A DNA stretch of 64,000 bases from Nitrospira sp. (GTDB lineage Bacteria; Nitrospirota; Nitrospiria; Nitrospirales; Nitrospiraceae): assembly GCA_024998685.1 (NCBI GenBank), contig JACOEH010000001.1, positions 1-64,000 of the forward strand. Direction: 5' to 3'. Shown piece after piece: positions 1 to 8,181 of this stretch; position 1 is the first letter of the stretch; each line of letters begins with the position of its first letter. Made by a program: the position numbers and the translations under genes. Under the pieces are notes generated by a model. That model had not been told where the DNA came from. It worked only from the letters and a program-made list of their open reading frames with translations, and made no database searches.

Positions 1-69
1 TTTCACGCGCTGGCGAAGCGGCGCTGAGGCTATGCACTGGAAAGTTGAATCTGCGATAGCGAGAACGTA

Positions 70-309
70 TTGAGCAATGCGGCGCACGGAACGCTTAAGA
101 TCGATATGGATGAATTGAGAAACGTGCAAGTCCCGGTTCCTTCTCCCGAAGAGCAGCAACGAATTGCCTTGAAGATTGATACTCTTTACGCCGAAACCCA
201 ACGCCTCCAATCAATCTACCAGCAAAAGCTCGCTGCGCTGGGTGAGTTGAAAAAGTCGCTGCTGCACCGTGCTTTCAATGGAGAATTGACAAAGGACAAT
301 GGACAGTGA
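70..309 (+). pseudogene. hsdS: Type I restriction specificity subunit (HsdS), C-terminal remnant
   Basis: The 79 residues match the end of a type I restriction-modification specificity subunit. There is a target-recognition-domain edge (VPVPSPEEQQRI, the usual P-x-P-x-x-E-Q motif) followed by the long conserved helix ending in KKSLLHRAFNGEL. In this family the helix spaces the two DNA-recognition domains and contacts HsdM. The frame is not open to the window edge: stops lie at 25-27 and 46-48, and neither other frame continues a recognisable HsdS, so the gene is either frameshifted upstream or a remnant. The last seven codons are written in heptamer repeats (from 284). No hsdM is visible; it may lie upstream. 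The family call is firm; whether the gene is functional is doubtful. Confidence 0.7.
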
Positions 310-311
310 AG
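277..311 (+). repeat. Heptamer repeat run, left arm flanking the four-helix-bundle gene
   Basis: Exact 7-nt phasing: AATTGAC (284-290), AAAGGAC (291-297), then AATGGAC (298-304) and AGTGAAG (305-311). The run encodes the HsdS C-terminus and contains the GTG start of the next gene. GGACAATGGA (294-303) is a perfect inverted copy of TCCATTGTCC at 679-688 beyond that gene. Confidence 0.75.
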
Positions 312-665
312 AACGGCGCGCTGCAGACTAAGTCGTTTGCGTTTGCGGTAGTGATCGTAGAGCTGTATAAGCGGTTGCGAACTGAGAAGAAAGAAAGTGT
401 TCTGTCCAAACAATTGCTACGGTCGGGGACGGCCATAGGCGCACTGGTTCGAGAGGCTGAGCAGGCAGAGAGCAAAGCCGACTTTGTCCATAAGCTGGCC
501 ATCGCCCTGAAAGAAGCCAATGAGACCGAGTATTGGCTGGAGTTATTGCATGAGACGCACTATCTGGACCCCGATGCGTTTTCATCCATTCATCGTGATG
601 TGGTGGAGCTTCTGAAGTTGCTGACCAGCATTATCAATTCCAGCAAGCGCAGGATATCCCAATGA
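306..665 (+). CDS. Four-helix bundle protein (S23/bAvd-like family)
   Basis: This 119-residue, mostly helical protein matches the four helix bundle family, once called S23 because relatives are encoded in 23S rRNA intervening sequences. It is related to the Avd accessory protein of diversity-generating retroelements. Landmarks are the N-terminal F-A-x-x-V-V-x-L-Y-K-R-L helix, the LLRSGTAIGALVREAEQAES segment that defines the family, and the KEANETEYWLELL helix. It starts at GTG 306, overlapping the HsdS stop by four bases. Facing heptamer runs (277-311 and 667-707) flank it, so gene plus arms look like one inserted unit between hsdS and rhuM. No reverse transcriptase is nearby. The biochemical role is unknown. 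Confidence 0.85.
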   Translation: MKNGALQTKSFAFAVVIVELYKRLRTEKKESVLSKQLLRSGTAIGALVREAEQAESKADFVHKLAIALKEANETEYWLELLHETHYLDPDAFSSIHRDVVELLKLLTSIINSSKRRISQ

Positions 666-666
666 C

Positions 667-707
667 CGTTGTCTGCTATCCATTGTCCATTTTCCATTAT
701 TCCCATG
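667..707 (+). repeat. Heptamer repeat run, right arm flanking the four-helix-bundle gene
   Basis: Heptamers CCATTGT (680-686) and CCATTTT (687-693) are followed by CCATTAT (694-700) and TCCCATG (701-707). The last unit contains the ATG of the RhuM gene. The run is the reverse complement of the words at 277-311, giving a perfect 10-bp inverted pair around the four-helix-bundle gene. Confidence 0.75.
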
Positions 708-1787
708 TCTGACGACGCATTGCCGCAATCCAGCATCATCCTCTACCAAACGGAAGATGGCCGCACGCGCATTCAATGCCGTTTTGAGGATGACACGATC
801 TGGCTGACGCAAGCCCTAATTGCCGAACTGTTTCAAGTCACTGTGCCGACTGTTAACGAGCACCTTAAAGGCATTTATACCGAGGGCGAATTGGCTGCCG
901 GGGCAACTATTCGGAAATTCCGAATAGTTCGATCCGAGGGAACGCGGCAGGTGACCCGCGAAATTGAGCACTACAGTTTACCCGCCATTCTCGCTGTGGG
1001 CTATCGAGTCCGCAGTCATCGAGGCACGCAGTTCCGCCAGTGGGCGACGGCGCGGTTGAACGAGTATCTCGTCAAGGGCTTCACGATGGACGACGAGCGG
1101 CTGAAGAATCCGCCGGGTTCTGGCCAGCGAGATTATTTCGATGAGCTGCTGGAACGCATTCGGGACATCCGTTCGTCGGAACGGCGGTTCTATCAGAAGG
1201 TTCTCGATATTTATGCGACGAGTGTGGATTACCAACCCGATGTGGAGCTGTCTCAGCAGTTTTTTGCGACGGTGCAGAACAAAATGCACTGGGCCACGCA
1301 TGGGCAGACCGCGGCGGAAGTGATCCACCGGCGGGCTGACGCGACTAAGCCGTTCATGGGGCTGACAACCACGCGTCCCGGTGGGATTGTCCGGAGGGAC
1401 GACGTCTCTATTGCAAAGAATTACCTTACCGAGGACGAGCTGCACGCGCTGAATCGTATTGTGACTGCCTACCTGGAATTCGCCGAACTCCAGGCGCTCA
1501 ACCGCAGGCCGATGACGATGCGCGACTGGGTTACGAAGCTGGATGAGTTTCTGACATTGTCCGGGCGCGAGTTGCTGAACCATGCGGGGAAGATTTCCGC
1601 CGAATCCGCCAAGGCGAAGGCCGAGCAGGAATATGACCGCTATCGAGCACTCATGGATAGGCAACCTCGCCCGGTGGATGCGGACTTTGAAGAAGCCGCG
1701 AAGCAGATACAAAAGATGCCGAGGCTCAGAGTTCGTGTCGAGCGGCAACAAAAGAAGCCGAAGACATCGAAGAAGAAGTTGCGATGA
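705..1787 (+). CDS. rhuM: RhuM family protein
   Basis: This 360-residue protein matches the RhuM family, named for a gene in a Salmonella pathogenicity island and often found within or next to type I restriction loci. Family marks include the N-terminal beta segment IILYQTEDGRTRIQCRF, the helix-turn-helix-like stretch DTIWLTQALIAELFQVTVPT, the HYSLPAILAVGYRVRSHRGT motif and FRQWATARLNEYLVKGF. The start is ATG 705 (MSDDALPQ) because the twelve codons before it are heptamer repeat. It sits between the four-helix-bundle gene and hsdR and overlaps hsdR by four bases (ATGA at 1784). Molecular function is unproven; a DNA-linked or defence-associated role is inferred from the neighbourhood. Confidence 0.88.
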   Translation: MSDDALPQSSIILYQTEDGRTRIQCRFEDDTIWLTQALIAELFQVTVPTVNEHLKGIYTEGELAAGATIRKFRIVRSEGTRQVTREIEHYSLPAILAVGYRVRSHRGTQFRQWATARLNEYLVKGFTMDDERLKNPPGSGQRDYFDELLERIRDIRSSERRFYQKVLDIYATSVDYQPDVELSQQFFATVQNKMHWATHGQTAAEVIHRRADATKPFMGLTTTRPGGIVRRDDVSIAKNYLTEDELHALNRIVTAYLEFAELQALNRRPMTMRDWVTKLDEFLTLSGRELLNHAGKISAESAKAKAEQEYDRYRALMDRQPRPVDADFEEAAKQIQKMPRLRVRVERQQKKPKTSKKKLR

Positions 1788-4180
1788 ACGAAGCCGAAAC
1801 CAGAGCGGAGCACATCGATCCCACCCTTAAGGCTGCAGGCTGGGGTGTGGTGGAGGGGAGCCGTGTGTTGCGCGAGTATCCCATTACACTTGGCCGGATC
1901 GAAGGTTTGGGGCGGCGTGCGAAACCGCTGGTTGCCGATTATGTGCTTGTCTACCGCAATACCAAACTTGCTGTCATTGAAGCCAAAGCCTTGGGTGAAA
2001 CCCTCACCGAGGGTGCGGCGCAGGCGAAGCACTATGCGGGCAGGCTGGCCGTGCGGTTCGCCTATACCACGAACGGCAAAGGGCTCTATGGCATCGACAT
2101 GGAGACGGGTAAGGAAGGCGAGTGGCCGACCTATCCCACGCCGGAAGAGCTCTGGAAGCTAACGTTTGCTAAGCAGGACGCCTGGCGGGACCGCTTCGCT
2201 ACAGTTCCATTCGAAGACAAGGGTGGGTCGCACCCGAGCCGCTACTATCAGGACATTGCTGTGGAGCGAGTGCTGGAGGCTATCGCCGCCGGTAAGCCGC
2301 GCATACTGCTCACCCTCGCGACCGGCACGGGCAAGACCTTCATTGCCTTTCAGATTGTCTGGAAGCTCTTTCACAGCCGTTGGAACTTGGGCAGTGCACA
2401 ATTGACAATGGACAATGAATCCGCTTCGGAAGGGAAGGCCCGTTCTCAATTGTCCACTGTCCATTCTCCATTGCATCTCCGTCGGCCACGCATTTTGTTT
2501 CTGGCCGATCGGAACATACTGGCTAATCAGGCCTATAACGCCTTCTCTGCTTTTCCAGAAGACGCGTTGGTGCGGATTGAGTCGGAGGATATTCGGAAGA
2601 AGGGCAAGGTGCCGAAGAACGGTAGCTTGTTCTTCACCATTTTTCAAACCTTCATGAGTGGACCAGGCGACACACCCTCTTTCGGTGAGTATCCAGCGGA
2701 CTTCTTTGACTTCATCGTCATCGATGAGTGCCATCGCGGGGGCGCGAACGATGAAAGTAACTGGCGTGGTATCCTTGAATACTTTGCACCAGCCGTGCAG
2801 CTAGGCCTGACTGCCACGCCAAAGCGCAGAGATAACATTGATACCTACGCCTATTTCGGCGACCCAGTCTATATCTACTCGCTGAGGGACGGCATCAACG
2901 ACGGTTTTCTCACGCCGTTCAAGGTGAAGCAGATTTCCACGACGCTCGATGAGTATGTCTATACGCCGGACGATACGCTCGTGGAGGGTGAGATTGAAGC
3001 GAAGAAGCGCTACACGGAGAGCGACTTTAATAAAATCATTGAGATTAAAGAGCGAGAAAAGAAGCGCGTCGACATCTTCATGAGCCAGATCAACCAGCAG
3101 GAGAAGACGCTGGTGTTTTGTGCCACGCAGGACCATGCGCTAGCCGTGCGTGACCTCATCAACCAGATGAAAACGAGCGCGGACCCCAACTATTGCCAGC
3201 GCGTGACGGCAAATGATGGTGAACTCGGTGATCAGCATCTCCGTGATTTCCAAGACAACGAAAAGACGATTCCGACGATTCTGACGACTTCTCAGAAGCT
3301 TTCGACCGGCGTGGACGCCCGTAATATTCGTAACATCGTCCTCATGCGTCCGATCAATTCGATGATCGAGTTCAAGCAGATCATTGGGCGTGGGACGCGG
3401 CTGTACGATGGAAAGGACTACTTTACGATTTACGACTTCGTGAAGGCACATCACCACTTCAGCGATCCCGAGTGGGATGGCGAGCCGATCGAACCAGAGC
3501 CTAATCCAAAGCCGTTTCCACCTCCTGTGGATCCTTTGCCGGATGGAGTGCGTGAAAGGCCACGCGAATGCGTCAGGCGGCAGAAGATTAAAGTGAAACT
3601 GGCTGACGGTAAGGCTCGGACCATCCAGCACATGATGGTGACGACTTTTTGGCATCCGGACGGCACGCCTATGTCAGCACAGCAATTCTTGGAAATACTG
3701 TTTGGCAAACTTCCGGAGTTCTTCAAGAACGAAGCTGAACTTCGGGCCATCTGGAGTCTGCCCGATACGCGAACCAAACTGTTACAAGGTTTGACTGAGA
3801 AAGGCTTTGGACATGAACAGCTGGCAGAAATACAACGGATTATCGATGCTGAGAACAGCGATCTTTTCGACGTACTGGCCCATGTAGCCTATGCTCTTTC
3901 CCCACTCACGCGGGAAGAGCGGGCAGCTAGAGCCAAATTGGAGATCAGTGCCCACTTCAACCGCAAGCAGCAAGCCTTCCTGGACTTTGTTCTCGCTCAA
4001 TACGTGAAGATCGGGGTGGACGAACTCGCGCAAGAGAAGCTCTCGCCGTTGCTCAAGCTCAAGTACCATAATGCTATCGCGGACGCCGTAGCCGATCTTG
4101 GCCAGCCCGAGGAGATCAGCAACGTTTTCGTGGGATTTCAGAAGTATCTGTATCAGCCATCGATTCAAAGAGGCTTGTAA
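1784..4180 (+). CDS. hsdR: Type I restriction endonuclease subunit R (HsdR), with in-frame repeat insertion
   Basis: 798 residues with the full HsdR order. The N-terminal nuclease core carries ADYVLVYRNTKLAVIEAKA (Asp52, Glu66, Lys68 as the D-ExK site). The helicase motor has Walker A ATGTGKT near residue 180, DECH near 310, TATPKR (motif III) and QIIGRGTR (motif VI), and a C-terminal helical domain binds HsdM/HsdS. It acts as the ATP-driven translocase and nuclease of a type I system. Oddity: between Walker A and the RRPRILFLADRNIL strand lie about 28 extra residues encoded by facing heptamer repeats (2399-2474); the frame is kept. It overlaps the RhuM stop by four bases. With hsdS apparently broken, activity of the system is uncertain. 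Confidence 0.95.
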   Translation: MNEAETRAEHIDPTLKAAGWGVVEGSRVLREYPITLGRIEGLGRRAKPLVADYVLVYRNTKLAVIEAKALGETLTEGAAQAKHYAGRLAVRFAYTTNGKGLYGIDMETGKEGEWPTYPTPEELWKLTFAKQDAWRDRFATVPFEDKGGSHPSRYYQDIAVERVLEAIAAGKPRILLTLATGTGKTFIAFQIVWKLFHSRWNLGSAQLTMDNESASEGKARSQLSTVHSPLHLRRPRILFLADRNILANQAYNAFSAFPEDALVRIESEDIRKKGKVPKNGSLFFTIFQTFMSGPGDTPSFGEYPADFFDFIVIDECHRGGANDESNWRGILEYFAPAVQLGLTATPKRRDNIDTYAYFGDPVYIYSLRDGINDGFLTPFKVKQISTTLDEYVYTPDDTLVEGEIEAKKRYTESDFNKIIEIKEREKKRVDIFMSQINQQEKTLVFCATQDHALAVRDLINQMKTSADPNYCQRVTANDGELGDQHLRDFQDNEKTIPTILTTSQKLSTGVDARNIRNIVLMRPINSMIEFKQIIGRGTRLYDGKDYFTIYDFVKAHHHFSDPEWDGEPIEPEPNPKPFPPPVDPLPDGVRERPRECVRRQKIKVKLADGKARTIQHMMVTTFWHPDGTPMSAQQFLEILFGKLPEFFKNEAELRAIWSLPDTRTKLLQGLTEKGFGHEQLAEIQRIIDAENSDLFDVLAHVAYALSPLTREERAARAKLEISAHFNRKQQAFLDFVLAQYVKIGVDELAQEKLSPLLKLKYHNAIADAVADLGQPEEISNVFVGFQKYLYQPSIQRGL
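2399..2474 (+). repeat. Heptamer inverted-repeat element inserted in frame within hsdR
   Basis: The left arm has ATTGACA (2401-2407) and ATGGACA (2408-2414). The right arm has CAATTGT (2447-2453) and CCACTGT (2454-2460), followed by CCATTCT and CCATTGC to 2474. The right arm matches the reverse complement of the left at 14 of 17 positions. About 30 bp of unrelated sequence lies between the arms. The words are the same as those flanking the four-helix-bundle gene, but no gene lies inside. Confidence 0.75.
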
Positions 4181-4181
4181 G

Positions 4182-4196
4182 CACGCTTATAGCGTG
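4182..4196 (+). terminator. Possible weak terminator after hsdR
   Basis: A perfect 6-bp stem (CACGCT/AGCGTG) with a 3-nt loop starts two bases after the hsdR stop. It is followed by ATTTAGGCATTATT rather than a clean U-tract, so the call is tentative. Confidence 0.35.
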
Positions 4197-4349
4197 ATTT
4201 AGGCATTATTCTACGGCGACGAAATGCTGAAGGTATCCGAAGCGTGGGTAGAATGAGATTCCTGGAGTTTCCCAACGGTCATGAAGAGAACGATCGCTTG
4301 ATGCTATGCTTTGGACGCTGAAATAGCATTCTGAAAGGAGAGTGTCACG

Positions 4350-4598
4350 ATGAGCGAACAACAGCTTCTTCAGCGCATCACCGCCAGACCTGAAATTTTC
4401 AGCGGAAAGCCGATTATCCGTGACATGCGGATCTCGGTCGAACTTATTCTGAGCCTGCTTGCCCAAGGAGAAACCGTCGAAGCGATCCTAGGCGACTATC
4501 CGGATCTGGAGCGAGAGGATATCCGCGCCTGCTTGGCATATGCCCACGCCGTGATCGCTCATGATTCGCTCGATGCCATTCAAGTCGGTGGAAAGTGA
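4350..4598 (+). CDS. DUF433 domain protein (antitoxin-type partner)
   Basis: This 82-residue protein is a near-complete DUF433 domain: FSGKPIIRDMRISVELILSLL, then GETVEAILGDYPDLEREDIRACLAYA. The family has a small winged-helix-like fold and is usually encoded just upstream of a PIN-like nuclease, where it is thought to be the antitoxin and autorepressor. The start is fixed by an AAAGGAG Shine-Dalgarno sequence about 9 bases before ATG 4350. It overlaps the next gene by four bases (GTGA), so the pair is co-translated. The antitoxin role is inferred from family and context. Confidence 0.88.
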   Translation: MSEQQLLQRITARPEIFSGKPIIRDMRISVELILSLLAQGETVEAILGDYPDLEREDIRACLAYAHAVIAHDSLDAIQVGGK

Positions 4599-4948
4599 AG
4601 TTTCTTATTGATCGCTGCGCCGGGCATCGTCTGGCGGAATGGTTACGGCAGCAAGGGCACGACGTTGTTGAGTCGCGGGAACGTGGACCTGATCCTGGAG
4701 ACCGCACGTTGTTGACATGGGCTGCTTCTGAACAACGCATCCTCGTCACGATGGATAAAGACTTTGGAGAATTCATCTTTGGGGACAATGCTCCTCATCG
4801 CGGGTTGGTGCGGTTACCGGACGTATCAACGACGGCCCGTATTGAGCTGATGGAAAAAATCCTCGATCGGCACAGTCGGGATCTTTCGGAATCCTCGATC
4901 GTTACGATCAGAGGTGGACGGATTCGAGTCTCACGATCGCCATCGTGA
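4595..4948 (+). CDS. DUF5615 PIN-like protein (putative toxin)
   Basis: This 117-residue PIN-like protein carries the usual acidic sites: FLIDRCAGHRLAEWLRQQGHDV (Asp near residue 6), ESRERGPDPGDRTLLTWA (Asp near 40) and ILVTMDKDFGEFIF (Asp near 58-61). DUF5615 proteins are predicted Mg-dependent RNases, typically paired with DUF433. The GTG start at 4595 overlaps the DUF433 stop. The toxin role is inferred; no target is known. Confidence 0.87.
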   Translation: MKFLIDRCAGHRLAEWLRQQGHDVVESRERGPDPGDRTLLTWAASEQRILVTMDKDFGEFIFGDNAPHRGLVRLPDVSTTARIELMEKILDRHSRDLSESSIVTIRGGRIRVSRSPS

Positions 4949-4979
4949 TATGAGAAAAGGAACAGGAACCATGTGCTAG

Positions 4980-5000
4980 GGACCTTAGCCTAAACCTTAA
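4980..5000. repeat. Heptamer repeat run overlapping the stop of the PsbP-like gene
   Basis: Consecutive words GGACCTT (4980-4986) and AGCCTAA (4987-4993), then ACCTTAA (4994-5000). The stop codon of the minus-strand gene (TTA at 4997-4999) lies inside the last unit. The words resemble those at 14307 and 25482. Confidence 0.5.
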
Positions 5001-5626
5001 TTTCTCCCTTTCGGCACGATCGGGCTCACGGCATTCTGATCTCTTCCCGCCTCATAGGATTTCAGCATCCGTGTAATCGTCGGCATCAGGGTGGTTGTCT
5101 GATCGGCCGGCAACTTGATTCGCACACCGCGCCCTTCGTTGCGCCCCAAGGACAAAATGTGCACTTCTAGTATCACGTTGCGCCGGTCGTCTTGATAGGT
5201 GAAGGCAAGGCGCTTCGCGGGGAATCCCGCCAGGGTCGCCTCCTGATCCTTCTGCCAGGTGAGCTGAACCTGCTTCTTGTCGTACAGGTCCGTGATGATG
5301 CGTCGATGGGCATCGGCGAATTCCTTGAGTGTCTGCCGTCCATCCTGGCTGCGGCCGCTGACCACATTCATGTGGCCGGATAAAGCGACCAGGCTGTGCT
5401 CGATCGGAGGGTACAGTGTCACCCCGATCCCGTCCGGCAGAGGGTTGCCAAGGCGCCAGTCGTCCGGATAGCGCACGGAAAATCCGAAGCGGGCATTCGT
5501 ATAGAGCGTCCAACCGGTCCCCTCGTTCGTGTCGGTCGCTGCGCCCAGAGAAGGCGAGGCCTGTGGAGCGAGACTCATCGCCGCTAGGGTAAACACAAGA
5601 TATCCCCGAATCATCAGCATTCTCAT
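4997..5626 (-). CDS. Exported PsbP-like hypothetical protein
   Basis: 209 residues with an N-terminal signal peptide (MIRGYLVFTLAAMSLAPQA, cleavage probably near SLGAA). The mature part resembles the PsbP/MOG1-like fold: W-x-x-Y-x-N-x-x-x-G-F-S-V-R-Y-P-x-D-W-x-L is the typical opening, with an alternating strand pattern ending in LMPTITRMLKSY. Such stand-alone bacterial proteins are periplasmic and of unknown function. GGAGGA lies 12 bases before ATG 5626; later ATGs are possible starts. The gene begins 19 bases after the SUMF1-type gene on the same strand, so the two are probably one transcript. Confidence 0.7.
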   Translation of the reverse strand: MRMLMIRGYLVFTLAAMSLAPQASPSLGAATDTNEGTGWTLYTNARFGFSVRYPDDWRLGNPLPDGIGVTLYPPIEHSLVALSGHMNVVSGRSQDGRQTLKEFADAHRRIITDLYDKKQVQLTWQKDQEATLAGFPAKRLAFTYQDDRRNVILEVHILSLGRNEGRGVRIKLPADQTTTLMPTITRMLKSYEAGRDQNAVSPIVPKGRN

Positions 5627-5645
5627 AAGGCAACTCTATCCTCCG

Positions 5646-6521
5646 CTACCGAATCGACTTGGCACAGCGAAACCCCGTAGTCGCCGCTCGCTGCGCCGGT
5701 GCCGCGCCGCTTCGCGTGGCCGTTCGCAACAGCGGCGGAGCGCTTTTCCATGATCCACCCCGCACCACCTTATAGCGGCTTTGCCCTGCTCCGCTCGGGT
5801 TACGGTCAGGCATGGTCGCATAGTAATCGATTCCAAACCAGTCTGCGACCCATTCGGCGGCATTTCCCGCCATGTGATGCAGGCCGTAGGGACTTCGACC
5901 TTCTTCGCCGCGTTCAACAGAAGCCACGATGGGTATTTCGTGGACATGGTACTGTCCGAACATCGCTAACCCCGCTGCCGGAGGTTGGTGACCCCAGGGG
6001 AAAAGATTGCCCTTCTCTCCCCGGGCCGCCTTCTCCCACTCGGCTTCGGTCGGGAGCCGTTTGCCCTGTGCGCGGCAAAAGTCCGAGGCCTCGGACCAGG
6101 TGACATAGAGGGCCGGCCAGCGGGCGAGGGTGTCCGGCGGCACGGCATGGACGGTCATCATGTGGTCGATCAGTTTGCGTATCTCTGCCGGAATGGACCG
6201 TTGTTGCCGGTTGAGCCACAGTAAAAATTCCCCAAGGCCGACCTCGTCTCGATCGATCTCAAACCGATCCAGCCACACGCGACGCTGTGGTTGTTCGGTG
6301 TCATCGTAAGGAAGATCAAGGCTGTAGAGGTCGTGGCCCGCTCTGGCAGTCCCCATGAAAAAAAAGCCTTCACCCACGGTTACCATGGGGGAACCGTGAG
6401 CGAACGCGGCGATGCGATCGTAGGGTGATTCCTCCTGCGCTCTTCCTGTCATCGGGTTCAACAGGAATGCCGTGAGTGCCACGAGAACGAGAAGTCTGAA
6501 AGCAATCGGATCAGGCCTCAT
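5646..6521 (-). CDS. Secreted SUMF1/formylglycine-generating-enzyme-fold protein
   Basis: 291 residues with a signal peptide (FRLLVLVALTAFLLNPMTGRAQ) and a full SUMF1 domain: the FFFMGTAR opening, WLDRFEIDRDEV, ALYVTWSEASDFCRAQGKRLPTEAEWEKAARG and the PYGLHHMAGNAAEWVADW, VVRGGSW and GFRCAKS closing motifs. True formylglycine-generating enzymes carry a catalytic Cys pair late in the domain; here that stretch has no Cys, so the protein is more likely a binding or structural member of the fold. The start is taken at MRPDPIAF (6521), which has AGGAAG upstream. It is co-oriented with the PsbP-like gene. Confidence 0.85.
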   Translation of the reverse strand: MRPDPIAFRLLVLVALTAFLLNPMTGRAQEESPYDRIAAFAHGSPMVTVGEGFFFMGTARAGHDLYSLDLPYDDTEQPQRRVWLDRFEIDRDEVGLGEFLLWLNRQQRSIPAEIRKLIDHMMTVHAVPPDTLARWPALYVTWSEASDFCRAQGKRLPTEAEWEKAARGEKGNLFPWGHQPPAAGLAMFGQYHVHEIPIVASVERGEEGRSPYGLHHMAGNAAEWVADWFGIDYYATMPDRNPSGAGQSRYKVVRGGSWKSAPPLLRTATRSGAAPAQRAATTGFRCAKSIR

Positions 6522-6745
6522 GGCTTCCTGTACCGAGAACACCTCCAGGAGTCAATGATCAGTGGAGGACAGCGGCATCGCAATCAGCACCTATACATAT
6601 CCGAGGACGATCGAATACAGGATAGTTGAGGAAGCAGGAAGCGGTTCAGTATGATGACGCGCGCCATTTCCAGCAGGATGCGCTTCATGATGGGTGAGTC
6701 TCCCAACATCGTGGTGTACTGTACGGAGTCAGGCAGAGAGTTGCA

Positions 6746-7480
6746 ATGTCATCCGAGCAACAGATCCTTACATCCGATGTGCGGACCCCGGCCTTGATCA
6801 AAGGAACGACCATTGTCGCAGTCCTCTTTTTGGTCGGGATGGGCGTCTTGTATTTTCTCAACCTCATGACCGATGTCTCGCTCGACGTGCTCAAAGCCAA
6901 CCGGGACAAGCTCCTCGCGTTTACCGAAGAACATTACATATCGGCCGTGGCATTGTTCATCCTGGCCTATGTCGCCCACACAGCCTTCTCATTGCCGGGA
7001 GCGACCCTGATGACGCTTACCGGAGGGTTCCTCTTCGGGAGTATGTGGGCCGCGCTCTATGTGAATATCGGAGCCACGACCGGAGCCACACTGGCGTTTC
7101 TGGCCGCTCGGTATCTATTTCGCGGGTGGGTGGAACGACGGTTCGGCGACCGGCTCTCGTCTTTTCAGGAGGGTTTTACCCAAAACGCCTTTACGTATCT
7201 TCTTACGTTGCGGCTCACTCCGATGTTCCCGTTTTTCCTCATGAACCTCCTTTCCGGGTTGACGCGAGTGCGTGTCGGAACATACGTCGCCGCGACAGCG
7301 CTCGGCATCATTCCCGACAGTCTCGTCTACACCTTTGCCGGCTGTCAATTGGGTACGATCAATTCGCTCGCCGAACTGACTTCTCCTCGACTCCTCCTCG
7401 CGTTCATGTTGCTTGGTCTGCTCCTTCTCATGCACGTGGCGTATCGTAAGTTGGTTCGCCCATCACAATCCGAGCGATAG
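6746..7480 (+). CDS. TVP38/TMEM64 (DedA-like) family membrane protein
   Basis: 244 residues, five to six membrane segments. The SNARE-assoc/DedA core is clear: FSLPGATLMTLTGGFLFG followed by GATTGATLAFLAARYLFRGW, then TLRLTPMFPFFLMNLLSGLTRV and TYVAATALGIIPDSLVYTFAG. Relatives sit in the inner membrane and are linked to lipid scrambling and membrane homeostasis; the exact substrate is unknown. The gene is divergent from the SUMF1-type gene across a 224-base spacer in which I see no other gene. The ATG 6746 start lacks a strong Shine-Dalgarno sequence. Confidence 0.9.
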   Translation: MSSEQQILTSDVRTPALIKGTTIVAVLFLVGMGVLYFLNLMTDVSLDVLKANRDKLLAFTEEHYISAVALFILAYVAHTAFSLPGATLMTLTGGFLFGSMWAALYVNIGATTGATLAFLAARYLFRGWVERRFGDRLSSFQEGFTQNAFTYLLTLRLTPMFPFFLMNLLSGLTRVRVGTYVAATALGIIPDSLVYTFAGCQLGTINSLAELTSPRLLLAFMLLGLLLLMHVAYRKLVRPSQSER

Positions 7481-7636
7481 AGTCCCGTATCCGGGTGTCA
7501 GGCCACCCTTCACCACAGGCCTCCACCGCTCCTTCCTTTCAGGCCTATTGGATGAAAGATCCGTCTTCCCTGCGACAGTATCAAACGCGAACCACGCATG
7601 GCGATTTCCGCCGCTGATCGATTATGATGAGACCGC

Positions 7637-8113
7637 ATGTACTCCACCCTGGTCGTTCTCCACATCCTTGCCGCCGTGACCTGGATCGGCGGAATGATTT
7701 TCCTGTCTTTGGTCTTGGCGCCGTTAGTGAGAGGCCGGAAGGCGGCGCCGGAATTCATGGCGCTGTTTCTGTCCGCGGCGTTACGATTTCGCCCTATTGT
7801 GTGGGTTGCCATTGCGGTATTGCTCGCCACCGGCCCGATGCTGTTGTCCATGCGAGGTATCGAGGTGAGCAGCCCGACCTCGTGGACAGGGATTGTGACC
7901 GTCAAGTTGATGTTAGTCGCCTTGTTGTTGCTCCTGACTCTCCTCCATGATCTTGTCTTCGGTCCCCAGGTCAGTCGAGTCAGTGCCATACCGAATTCCC
8001 AGCGAACGGCGGGAGAGCAGGTGGTCTTCAAAACGGCGCGCTGGCTGCCTCGTCTTTCGCTGCTCATCGGACTGGCTGTCGTGATCGCGGCGGCGATGCT
8101 GGCCCGGTCATAG
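7637..8113 (+). CDS. CopD-like integral membrane protein
   Basis: 158 residues with four hydrophobic segments. The first, LHILAAVTWIGGMIFLSLVLAPLV, carries the His and W-I-G-G signature of the CopD/DUF4149 family; the others cover residues near 55-70, 85-105 and 135-155. CopD proteins are associated with copper uptake or resistance, but many stand-alone short members have no assigned role and no other copper gene is adjacent. The gene lies 156 bases after the TVP38-like gene on the same strand. Confidence 0.75.
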   Translation: MYSTLVVLHILAAVTWIGGMIFLSLVLAPLVRGRKAAPEFMALFLSAALRFRPIVWVAIAVLLATGPMLLSMRGIEVSSPTSWTGIVTVKLMLVALLLLLTLLHDLVFGPQVSRVSAIPNSQRTAGEQVVFKTARWLPRLSLLIGLAVVIAAAMLARS

Positions 8114-8123
8114 CTCACGGGCG

Positions 8124-8181
8124 GTGAGTGCGTTCGACTTTCAGCACAGCACTCAGCACTGGGATCTCAGCACTCACTACT
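8124..8181. repeat. Heptamer inverted-repeat element between convergent genes
   Basis: CAGCACT recurs at 8154-8160 and 8168-8174 in 7-nt phase, and GTGAGTGC (8124-8131) pairs perfectly with GCACTCAC (8170-8177). The element fills the gap between the CopD-like gene and the proline-rich gene. The words are the same family as those inside the two histidine kinases (11304 and 27666). Confidence 0.7.

Noticed and set aside
1-707. A diversity-generating retroelement, suggested by the Avd-like protein
   Set aside because: No reverse transcriptase, template repeat or variable-repeat target protein is visible nearby.
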